From the NCBI GenBank assembly GCA_004551865.1, contig SFPR01000012.1:1-33767 (forward strand): a DNA stretch of 33,767 nucleotides, read 5' to 3'. This DNA comes from Bacteroidales bacterium (GTDB lineage Bacteria > Bacteroidota > Bacteroidia > Bacteroidales > P3). This document shows positions 7,521-13,787 of this stretch, piece after piece (within the stretch, counting starts at the first letter, position 1; every line of letters begins with the position of its first letter). The notes beneath the pieces were generated by a model. That model had not been told where the DNA came from, did not search any database, and saw only the letters and a program-made list of their open reading frames with translations. Both the position numbers and the translations under genes were made by a program.

Positions 7521-7814
7521 GTGCTCAGACAAAACATAATCCCTTTCTCTCCGCAAGCCTGTCGCTATTCGGCAGGCTTTATTTGTTTTCAGCTTTGCCC
7601 AATTCACCCGGGTGAAATCATCAAAGAAGAAGTGGAATATCGAAACATTAAGCAACCCAAACTTGTAGAACAAATGGGCATTTCTTACAAAATGCTGAAC
7701 GACATCTTGAATTGCCGCCGACCACTCACCACTCCGACAGCAATGTTGTTTGAAGTTGCTTTGGGCAGAAGTGCAGAAGTGCTTATGCGAATACAGATTG
7801 ATTATAATATATAG
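7521..7814 (+). CDS. higA: HigA-type antitoxin, 5' end apparently replaced
   Basis: From IHPGEIIKEEVEYRNIKQPK onward (about residue 28) the protein is a normal HigA-family XRE antitoxin: a helix-turn-helix with VEQMGISYKMLNDILNCRRP and the ending LFEVALGRSAEVLMRIQ. The family normally starts 5-15 residues before HPGE. Here the 27 residues before it come from a terminator hairpin, and no ATG, GTG or TTG lies in frame between hairpin and HPGE; the only upstream start is GTG at 7521. No HigB toxin gene is present on either side. It is either an orphan with an unusual start or a gene that lost its 5' end in a rearrangement. Confidence 0.7.
   Translation: MLRQNIIPFSPQACRYSAGFICFQLCPIHPGEIIKEEVEYRNIKQPKLVEQMGISYKMLNDILNCRRPLTTPTAMLFEVALGRSAEVLMRIQIDYNI
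7555..7590 (+). terminator. Intrinsic terminator inside the 5' part of the higA frame
   Basis: AAGCCTG (7555-7561) pairs with CAGGCTT (7573-7579), extended by three inner pairs around CTATT, and is followed by TATTTGTTTT. It lies within the open frame of the HigA-like gene but upstream of its conserved start of homology. It therefore looks like DNA joined to a shortened gene. Confidence 0.65.
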
Positions 7815-7975
7815 GCAACAACGTAAGACAAATCCTTTATTGAGAGGCTTGAAAACGTAAGAAAGGTTGCTATGGTGCTGTGAACCGCCGGAGAGATTGC
7901 CCCGACAACTTTTGATGGTTTCTCTTTTGTTATTTCTATCTTGTCGGTCTGATAAGCTCTTCTAGTGAACGGCTC

Positions 7976-9223
7976 TTATATAAGTTGGTCTTTGTAGTCT
8001 CTTAGTAGGAAATCCATAAGTCCTATTATCAAAACGCCGTTGTCATCGTGGTATGGAGCTATGTCATCTCTTGTAATGATGATTTTTTTGAACGAGTCAT
8101 TGATTTTTTTGAGCGATGCAAGTTCTTGTTCCCGCTTCTGCTCGTCGGCTAATGCAAAAGCCGACTGAATGTAGTAGCGTTTATCCCCTTTGTTTGCAAC
8201 AAAATCAACTTCCAACTGCTTTCTTTGAGTTGCCGAACGCACCTCTATCATGCCCACATCGACAGAGTAGCCGCATCTTCTCAACTCATTGTAAATTACA
8301 TTCTCCATAAGGTGGGTTTCTTCGACTTGTCGAAAATTGAGCAGAGCGTTTCGCAATCCCACGTCTTGAAAGTAGTATTTTGACAACGTGCTTATATACT
8401 TTCGTCCTTTGATGTCATATCTCACAGACTTCTCTACAATGAACGCATCTTCCATAAAGGAAAGATATTTAGCTATTGTCTGAGGTGCAAGAGAGACTTT
8501 TTTAACGCTCTTGAATGTATTGGCTATCTTATTTGGATTACATGGCGAACCGATTGACGATGCCATTAAGTTCATAAGCTCGGAAAACTCATCTTCATTT
8601 GCGATTTTATTTCTTTCGACAATGTCTTTCAGATAAAGGGTTTGGTTAAGCGAAGACAGATATTCGGCTTTTCGGGCATTGTCATTCAGGCTTGCCAAAT
8701 AAGGAAGTCCCCCATATGTATAATAACTCTTCCAAAGAGCATATTTATCTCCTCCTCGGGCTTGGTACAACTCGGCAAATGACAGCGGATAAATATGGAT
8801 TTCTATTCCGCGACCTCTAAATTCCGTTGCCACATCTTTTGAAAGAAATCGGGAATTGCTTCCTATTACATATATATCCACGTTATCTATGTGCATAAAG
8901 CTGTTAAGCACATCTACAAACCGCCCCAATAGTTGTACTTCATCAATGATAAGATAGTATTGATTGTCGTCTTTGATTTTGCTTTTGACATATTCAAGCA
9001 TACGAAAAGGCTCTCTCAGTGCTTCATTGCTAATGTCGTCCAAAGCAATCTCAATAATGTGGCTTTCGTCTGTGCCACTTGATAACAAATGTTGGTGAAA
9101 AAGATTGAACAACAAGAAAGATTTGCCGCAACGTCTCAGTCCCGTAACAATTTTTATCAAGTCGGTATGCTTCCAACCTATCAATTCATCGAGGTATTTA
9201 TCTCTTTTTATAATCATATTCAT
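7976..9223 (-). CDS. AAA-family ATPase with DUF4143 domain
   Basis: The 415-residue protein has Walker A GLRRCGKS at residues 28-35, Walker B LIIDE at 91-95, and an arginine-rich sensor region (GSNSRFLSKDVATEFRGRGIEI). The C-terminal DUF4143 part carries the PD-(D/E)XK-like pattern QLEVDFVANKGDKRYYIQ. This is a complete member of the widespread AAA_14/DUF4143 family, whose role is unclear and which is often found in many copies near mobile DNA. The start is ATG at 9223, or at 9217 two codons later. Two near-identical 40-bp repeats, each an inverted repeat, lie directly upstream, the first overlapping the start codon; they probably act as operators. The 161 bp before 7976 show nothing clear. 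Confidence 0.88.
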   Translation of the reverse strand: MNMIIKRDKYLDELIGWKHTDLIKIVTGLRRCGKSFLLFNLFHQHLLSSGTDESHIIEIALDDISNEALREPFRMLEYVKSKIKDDNQYYLIIDEVQLLGRFVDVLNSFMHIDNVDIYVIGSNSRFLSKDVATEFRGRGIEIHIYPLSFAELYQARGGDKYALWKSYYTYGGLPYLASLNDNARKAEYLSSLNQTLYLKDIVERNKIANEDEFSELMNLMASSIGSPCNPNKIANTFKSVKKVSLAPQTIAKYLSFMEDAFIVEKSVRYDIKGRKYISTLSKYYFQDVGLRNALLNFRQVEETHLMENVIYNELRRCGYSVDVGMIEVRSATQRKQLEVDFVANKGDKRYYIQSAFALADEQKREQELASLKKINDSFKKIIITRDDIAPYHDDNGVLIIGLMDFLLRDYKDQLI

Positions 9224-9260
9224 TTCAAAAAAATGTCATTTATAACAGTTTTGTGAAATG
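9221..9260. repeat. 40-bp repeat, copy 1, over the ATPase start codon
   Basis: CATTTC-A7-TGTCATTTATAACAG-TTTTG-TGAAATG matches copy 2 at 9295-9334 with four differences. Its first three bases are the complement of the ATPase start codon. The ends CATTTC and GAAATG are inverted. Confidence 0.75.
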
Positions 9261-9286
9261 CAACGGTAAGAATTTTGTTGTAAAAT

Positions 9287-9342
9287 GAGAATGTCATTTC
9301 AAAAAAGTGTCATTTATGATAGTTTTTTGAAATGACATTCTC
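9287..9342. repeat. 20-bp perfect inverted repeat containing 40-bp repeat copy 2
   Basis: GAGAATGTCATTTCAAAAAA (9287-9306) is the exact reverse complement of the 20 bases at 9323-9342, with a 16-base spacer. The inner 40 bp (9295-9334) are the second copy of the repeat at 9221, at a 74-bp period. The size suggests binding of a dimeric regulator or a long hairpin. No T-run follows on either strand. Confidence 0.8.
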
Positions 9343-9447
9343 TTGATGTCTTGGTTTGTTGGTGTTTTTCGCCACGAAAGAGTTCTCTATTCTATTTTGG
9401 ATTTTGCGAATTGAGGTTCTCTTTGGCTCAAAACGCCACCTTGTGTT

Positions 9448-9864
9448 TTATTTCTTCGGCAAGACAAACGAAAACGGAATATAGAATTGCATTGCAACTG
9501 CTTTGCCTTCTTTCATTGCAGGTTGCCACTTCGGCATTGCCTTAACCACTCTGACAGCTTCCTCATCGCAACCGCTGCCTATGCCTCTTATCACCTTGAC
9601 ATCGGTAATTGAACCATCAGTTTCAACAACAAAGGAAACTAATACCTTGCCTTGAACTCCGTTTTTGGTAGCTTGTTCGGGGTATTTCAGATTTTTCCCA
9701 ATGAAATCGTTCATTGCCTGATACCCTCCCGGGAATGAAGGCGATTGTTCGACTGTTGCTGCAATTTCCACTTGCCTCTGTGAGGCTGTTTGAACCTTCT
9801 GTGCCGATACCGCACCGCCCGAAAGCAATGCCACGACCAACAATGATTTTGCTAACTTGTTCAT
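9448..9864 (-). CDS. Periplasmic TonB C-terminal-domain protein
   Basis: The 138-residue protein has a signal peptide (MNKLAKSLLVVALLSGGAVSA, cleavage before QK) and then one TonB C-terminal domain: NLKYPEQATKNGVQGKVLVS, VETDGSITDVKVIRGIG, CDEEAVRVVKAMPKWQPA. The membrane anchor and proline-rich spacer of a true TonB are missing, so it is probably a soluble periplasmic protein of the TonB-domain family common in Bacteroidota; the role is unknown. It is divergent from the ECF sigma operon. A phylum-type promoter precedes it at 9986-10016. The 223 bp between its end and the ATPase hold the duplicated inverted repeats. Confidence 0.88.
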   Translation of the reverse strand: MNKLAKSLLVVALLSGGAVSAQKVQTASQRQVEIAATVEQSPSFPGGYQAMNDFIGKNLKYPEQATKNGVQGKVLVSFVVETDGSITDVKVIRGIGSGCDEEAVRVVKAMPKWQPAMKEGKAVAMQFYIPFSFVLPKK

Positions 9865-9985
9865 AACTCTATTATTTTAGGGGTTTATTTTCTCCTTCTC
9901 ACTATGCAAAATCGGCGTTAGAGAAGTAATGTTTGCAAAACATCAGTTGGCGATTGTATTTGTGCCGATTTACAATTCCACCCTG

Positions 9986-10016
9986 CAAATATAGAGATAA
10001 GTTTTCAAACAGCAAG
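9986..10016 (-). promoter_or_regulatory. Promoter of the TonB-domain gene
   Basis: On the minus strand TTG (10014-10016, within CTTG) is followed after about 19 bp by TATATTTG (complement of 9986-9993). This matches the Bacteroidota housekeeping consensus and lies about 120 bp before the start codon. Confidence 0.6.
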
Positions 10017-10099
10017 CAAATTTTTTCACTTTTTTTGCTCTCGAGTGTAACTTTTCGGGTGGTCAGGGGATCTTATTGTAAAAAGGAAAGTAAAAAACG

Positions 10100-10561
10100 G
10101 TGAACGAAAAGGACTTCAAACGACTTATTGAACTGCATTCCGACGGCTTGTTCCGTTATCTTGCAAAGAGTATGGGCGATGGTGAGGCGGCAAAAGACCT
10201 CTTGCAGGAGTGCTTTCTCTCGCTTTGGAACAACAGAGAGGCGGTCGATAGCAACAAGGTCAAGAGTTATCTCTTTGCAACGGCTCACAACTCCATGCTC
10301 AAAGCCATAAGACACGACAAGGTGGTGCAGTCGGCAAGCTTTGAAACCCGATGCGTACAGCCGGACTTGGAAAACACTCAGCTTATCGACTATCTGTTGC
10401 AAAGCCTTGGCGAAAAGATGCGTCAATGTCTCATCTTAAAAGACTGGCAGGGCTTTTCAATCAAGGAAATAGCACAAATCATGCAAATGAGCGAAGAAAA
10501 CGTCAAGATAAACCTTTTCAGAGCAAGGATAAAGCTCAAAGAATTGAAAGCGAAGTTATGA
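10100..10561 (+). CDS. ECF RNA polymerase sigma factor
   Basis: The 153-residue protein has sigma region 2 (residues about 8-75, with AAKDLLQECFLSLWNNRE and VKSYLFATAHN) and region 4 (about 95-150, with MRQCLILKDWQGFSIKEIAQ and the recognition helix SEENVKINLFRARIKLKE). It starts with GTG, 9 bases after an AAAGGAAA ribosome site. Region 3 is absent, as in all ECF factors. Its stop overlaps the anti-sigma start (ATGA), and a beta-barrel gene follows, so it probably serves an envelope regulon. A TGTAACTTTT element 60 bp upstream may be an ECF-type -35 box for self-activation; this is only a guess. Confidence 0.93.
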   Translation: MNEKDFKRLIELHSDGLFRYLAKSMGDGEAAKDLLQECFLSLWNNREAVDSNKVKSYLFATAHNSMLKAIRHDKVVQSASFETRCVQPDLENTQLIDYLLQSLGEKMRQCLILKDWQGFSIKEIAQIMQMSEENVKINLFRARIKLKELKAKL

Positions 10562-11448
10562 AAGAGAATAAGAAAACAAAGAATGCAAACATCGAAGCCC
10601 TGCTTTTTGACTATGCAGAGGGCAATCTCTCGCCAAAAGAGAGGCAGAGCGTAGAGCGACTTATCGAAAGCAATCCCGAATATGCTGCTTTGTTGCAGGC
10701 ATACGACAAGAACGAGAGGGTTGAATGCCCTTGCGATATGTTGTTTGAGGACAAGGAGGCTTTGTTCGGCTCAATCTGCAAAGAGAGAAAGCCTGCTGTT
10801 TTCCTTACAAGGAGAAAGCAGTCATGGATTTACTCTGTCGCCGCAGTGTTGCTTCTTTTGGTTGTGTCCACAGTTGCGATAAATTACATTGCTACCTCAA
10901 ACAAAACAGCAACTCAACCATCTGAAAACAAGCACACTGCGATTAGCGAAAATAAAACGCCGTTTCAAGAAAATAAAACGGCGATTCAGTCGGACGAAAC
11001 GCCGTTTCGTTCTGCTGAAACGGCGTTTTGCTCCGAGCAGGTTCAAGAGCCTGTTTCTCAGGAGGAAAACTATCAAGAAGAAAGCACCGACACAGCTTTG
11101 CAAACGCAAGAGCAAACCGAAATACAAGAGCCTGAGGCTCAACCGCAAGAGCCTCTTTTGGCAGAGCAAAGCACCGAACAAGAACCCAAAACGGAACAAA
11201 CAAAGATTATCAACCACATAATTCTTGACGAAAGAACAAACAACAAAACAAGTTCGCAAAGTCTGTTGTTTGCATGGCTGAACAAGCGTTTGTCGTTGGA
11301 GCAGAAAGTTGCCAAAGCGGTCGATGCAATTTCGCAAAAGAGCATAGAAGGCATAGAAAAGCTCACAAACATAATCTCGAAAGTGCAGAACCGCAGAAAG
11401 GAATACGAATATGTGGAAATAGTTCAAGTAAAGAAAATCAAATCGTAG
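10558..11448 (+). CDS. Membrane anti-sigma factor with heptad repeat insert
   Basis: The start is taken at 10558, where ATG overlaps the sigma stop; a longer upstream frame merely runs through the sigma gene. The 296 residues divide into a cytoplasmic anti-sigma-like part (LLFDYAEGNLSPKERQSVERL, about residues 12-33), one membrane helix (WIYSVAAVLLLLVVSTVAIN, about 92-112), and a Glu/Gln/Thr-rich periplasmic tail. It should hold the upstream ECF sigma factor at the inner membrane. Residues about 130-160 are four seven-residue repeats, ENKTPFQ, ENKTAIQ, SDETPFR and SAETAFC. They are encoded by a four-motif AAACGSCGTTT element that elsewhere lies between genes. The ending is basic and helical. 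The usual zinc-binding HxxxCxxC motif is absent. Confidence 0.8.
   Translation: MKENKKTKNANIEALLFDYAEGNLSPKERQSVERLIESNPEYAALLQAYDKNERVECPCDMLFEDKEALFGSICKERKPAVFLTRRKQSWIYSVAAVLLLLVVSTVAINYIATSNKTATQPSENKHTAISENKTPFQENKTAIQSDETPFRSAETAFCSEQVQEPVSQEENYQEESTDTALQTQEQTEIQEPEAQPQEPLLAEQSTEQEPKTEQTKIINHIILDERTNNKTSSQSLLFAWLNKRLSLEQKVAKAVDAISQKSIEGIEKLTNIISKVQNRRKEYEYVEIVQVKKIKS
10955..11028. repeat. Interspersed four-motif element, copy A (in coding DNA)
   Basis: Motifs start at 10955, 10976, 10997 and 11018, an exact 21-bp period: AAACGCCGTTT, AAACGGCGATT, AAACGCCGTTT, AAACGGCGTTT. The 10-base spacers are not conserved. Because 21 is a multiple of three, the copy preserves the anti-sigma reading frame. 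Confidence 0.9.
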
Positions 11449-11481
11449 CAAAAGAAATAATTAACAACAAAAACCAAATAA

Positions 11482-12684
11482 ATGATGAAAAGAAATGTCA
11501 AATTTTTGGGAGCAATTCTCGGTTTGGGACTTGCTTTCGGCAGTGCAAACGCACAAGAAGAACAAAGTGTTTTGAAAGATGACGCCGGCTCTTTCTTCAA
11601 CGGAAAAGACGTCCTTACCATTCGACAAGGTGAAACAAAAAAACTGTACAGACCAATCTGCGTTGTCTCGGAACAAGATGCCAAAACAAAACAATATGTC
11701 AAGTATGCAGACACCGACCAAGAAGATGTATTGAAAATAATGGGTGCAGACTTGGACTTGTTTATCAAAGTAATGGAAACAACCCATGGAAAGCCGCAAC
11801 AAATCATCACCCCGAATGATACAATCTTCATTCAGGCAGATTCAATCCGGATTATGAACATCAAATCCGAAATTGTAGATACCCCGAAATTTGTAGATGG
11901 AGTAGTCGTTAAAATATTCAAAGGTCAATTTCAAACAAGTCTGTCAAGATCTTGGGGTCCGAAAGAGAGGGAAGAGCGTATGGGTGAACTCATTACAGAA
12001 TTTTTCGATTTGTTAGGTCCTGAGATTGAAGATTTGTCCGAAGCCATGGAAATGAACAGAGACATCAAAAAGAACAGAAGGCGTACTCTTTCGACAGGAT
12101 TGGTATGGGGTTATGGCTATTTGAACTATGCAAGCGGCAATCCTTTCACCGTGCCTGCTTCTTCAAGCCCTTACAGCCTCAAATGGTCAAACAAATGGGA
12201 TATAATATTCCGTTTTACTTTCTGTCCCGACAATGTGGTGTCTCTTACCACGGGTTTGGGTTACCAAAGCAATGTGTTCAGATTTGACAACGGCATTTCT
12301 CTCTTACCGTTCCCCACAGAAGGCATTCCTGCCGACAGAAGCAATGCTGAATGTAAGCTTGTGGCTCGCTATGTTACCGTTCCGCTTATCATAGACTTCC
12401 GTTTGGCAAAGAATATCAAGTTGCACATAGGAGCAATAGGAGGATTGAACTATCGCAACTCTCACACCGGTTTCAAATGTTCATATACCAAGGACGGTAT
12501 AACGACCGAACAAAGCACCGGAAGCAGCTTCAACGAATTCAACACCTTCAAGGCAGATGCTTTTGCAGGCATAGAGTTGAGCGGTTGGACGTTCTATGTA
12601 AACCACAGCCTGACAAATATGTTCAGCAACTCGTATGAAAAAGACTTGAAGCCATTCTCGTTCGGAATAATGCTCGGTTTGTAG
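11482..12684 (+). CDS. Outer-membrane beta-barrel protein, 400 aa
   Basis: A signal peptide (MMKRNVKFLGAILGLGLAFG, cleavage after ANA) precedes an N-terminal helical/periplasmic part to about residue 185. A PorT/OmpW-like barrel of alternating strands runs from RTLSTGLVWGYGYLNYASG to the end, closing with FSFGIMLGL. It starts 33 bp after the anti-sigma gene and is followed by a strong terminator, so sigma, anti-sigma and barrel form one operon. The barrel is probably under this sigma factor's control or part of its sensing path (inference). No TonB plug domain is present, so it is not a TonB-dependent transporter. Confidence 0.8.
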   Translation: MMKRNVKFLGAILGLGLAFGSANAQEEQSVLKDDAGSFFNGKDVLTIRQGETKKLYRPICVVSEQDAKTKQYVKYADTDQEDVLKIMGADLDLFIKVMETTHGKPQQIITPNDTIFIQADSIRIMNIKSEIVDTPKFVDGVVVKIFKGQFQTSLSRSWGPKEREERMGELITEFFDLLGPEIEDLSEAMEMNRDIKKNRRRTLSTGLVWGYGYLNYASGNPFTVPASSSPYSLKWSNKWDIIFRFTFCPDNVVSLTTGLGYQSNVFRFDNGISLLPFPTEGIPADRSNAECKLVARYVTVPLIIDFRLAKNIKLHIGAIGGLNYRNSHTGFKCSYTKDGITTEQSTGSSFNEFNTFKADAFAGIELSGWTFYVNHSLTNMFSNSYEKDLKPFSFGIMLGL

Positions 12685-12718
12685 AAACACTTCAAGCAAT
12701 TAAAATAATTTCTTCACC

Positions 12719-12759
12719 AAAGGTTCGGTTGCTTTTTGAAGCTGCCGAACCTTTTTTTT
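12719..12759 (+). terminator. Intrinsic terminator of the ECF sigma operon
   Basis: AAGGTTCGG pairs with CCGAACCTT around a 16-base loop and is followed by eight Ts. A TAACTTTG box (12763-12770), probably the -7 element for the next gene, follows at once. Confidence 0.9.
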
Positions 12760-12813
12760 GATTAACTTTGCAGTCCATTTGAAATAAAGTCGTTTTTTCA
12801 AACATCTGCAACA

Positions 12814-13713
12814 ATGAAACAAAGAATATTCAAACTCTTGTGCCTTACGGCTTTTGTGATGCTTGCTTTTGCCTGCTCAAAGCAGCAGGACAAGCCTGCT
12901 CAAACACAAAACAGCATAACAATACGAGACTATTACGGAAGAGATGTTACTATCGCTCTCAATCCTCGGCGTATTGTCTCGCTCTCTCCGGGAATTACTG
13001 AATTGCTGTTTGATTTGAAAGAACAGCAAAGGCTCGTGGGACGAACAGATTTTTGTCTCTATCCTGCCGAAGCAAAAAACATTCCTTCTGTCGGAGGAAT
13101 AAGCGATGCAAGTTTGGAACTTATCTGCTCACTTCGGCCCGATCTTGTGATAACTGCCTCGATGGTATCGAAGCAAATGATTGAAGCAATGGAGAAATCG
13201 GGCTTGAAGGTTATCTGCCTGCCGGAACAGAAGAAAGCCGCAGACGTTTATTCCACCCTTTCGGTCTTGGGAGAGATTGTTGGCAAAAAAGACATTGCCG
13301 ACAGCCTGATTGCCGATTGTAAAGCGAAGTTGGAACAAATCACAACGAACATTCCGCAAGGCAAAAGGCCTCTCGTATATTATGTTGCGGGCTTTGGAGC
13401 AGGTGGAGACTTCACCGCAGGAGGCAATACCTTCATTAACGACATCATAGAGCTGTCGGGAGGCGAGAACCTCGCAAAACAGATTGACGGCTGGTCAATC
13501 GGCAAAGAGGAAATCTTTTTCAGACAACCCGAATACATTATAATAAGGAAAGAAGACGCCGAAACATTCAAACATACCGCACCATACGACAAACTATCTG
13601 CCGTACAAGAGGACAGAGTTCTCGCAATAGAAAGCACACTCACCGACTGCCAAACCTTACGCTTTGTTCAAGCCGTCCGACTTATCAGTCAATTTATCCA
13701 CAAAAGAGAATAA
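12814..13713 (+). CDS. BtuF-like ABC transporter substrate-binding lipoprotein
   Basis: The 299-residue protein has a lipoprotein signal ending FACSKQ (Cys21) and then a class III periplasmic binding fold: RRIVSLSPGITELLFDL, VGRTDFCLYPAEAKNIPSVG, SLELICSLRPDLVI, and a C-terminal lobe with AGGNTFINDIIELSGGENLA. This pattern is that of cobalamin, iron-siderophore and haem binding proteins (BtuF/FhuD/HmuT group), anchored to the membrane and delivering ligand to an ABC permease. No permease or ATPase gene lies beside it, so the ligand stays open. It has its own -7 box at 12763-12770 after the previous operon's terminator. Confidence 0.85.
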   Translation: MKQRIFKLLCLTAFVMLAFACSKQQDKPAQTQNSITIRDYYGRDVTIALNPRRIVSLSPGITELLFDLKEQQRLVGRTDFCLYPAEAKNIPSVGGISDASLELICSLRPDLVITASMVSKQMIEAMEKSGLKVICLPEQKKAADVYSTLSVLGEIVGKKDIADSLIADCKAKLEQITTNIPQGKRPLVYYVAGFGAGGDFTAGGNTFINDIIELSGGENLAKQIDGWSIGKEEIFFRQPEYIIIRKEDAETFKHTAPYDKLSAVQEDRVLAIESTLTDCQTLRFVQAVRLISQFIHKRE

Positions 13714-13787
13714 ATAGATGAAACTCCGAGTTTGTGAATTTTTTGTGTTATCTTTGCAAAGCGTTTCAAGCACTAAATAGCAGCATT

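Noticed and set aside
7414..7539. 41-codon ATG frame before higA as a HigB remnant
   Set aside because: The translation shows none of the RelE/HigB motifs and is short enough to be chance.
10021..10099. ECF-type promoter before the sigma gene
   Set aside because: TGTAACTTTT resembles a -35 element, but no clear -10 at proper spacing was found; mentioned only in the gene entry.
10351..11448. A 365-residue version of the anti-sigma factor
   Set aside because: The first 69 codons overlap the sigma gene in another frame. The ATG at 10558, overlapping the sigma stop, fits the normal coupled arrangement.
10897..11451. Minus-strand 184-codon frame with repeated RRFS/RRFV peptides
   Set aside because: The peptides are translations of the four-motif DNA element on the other strand of the anti-sigma gene; the same happens at 17157-17414 and 21950-22204 between genes.
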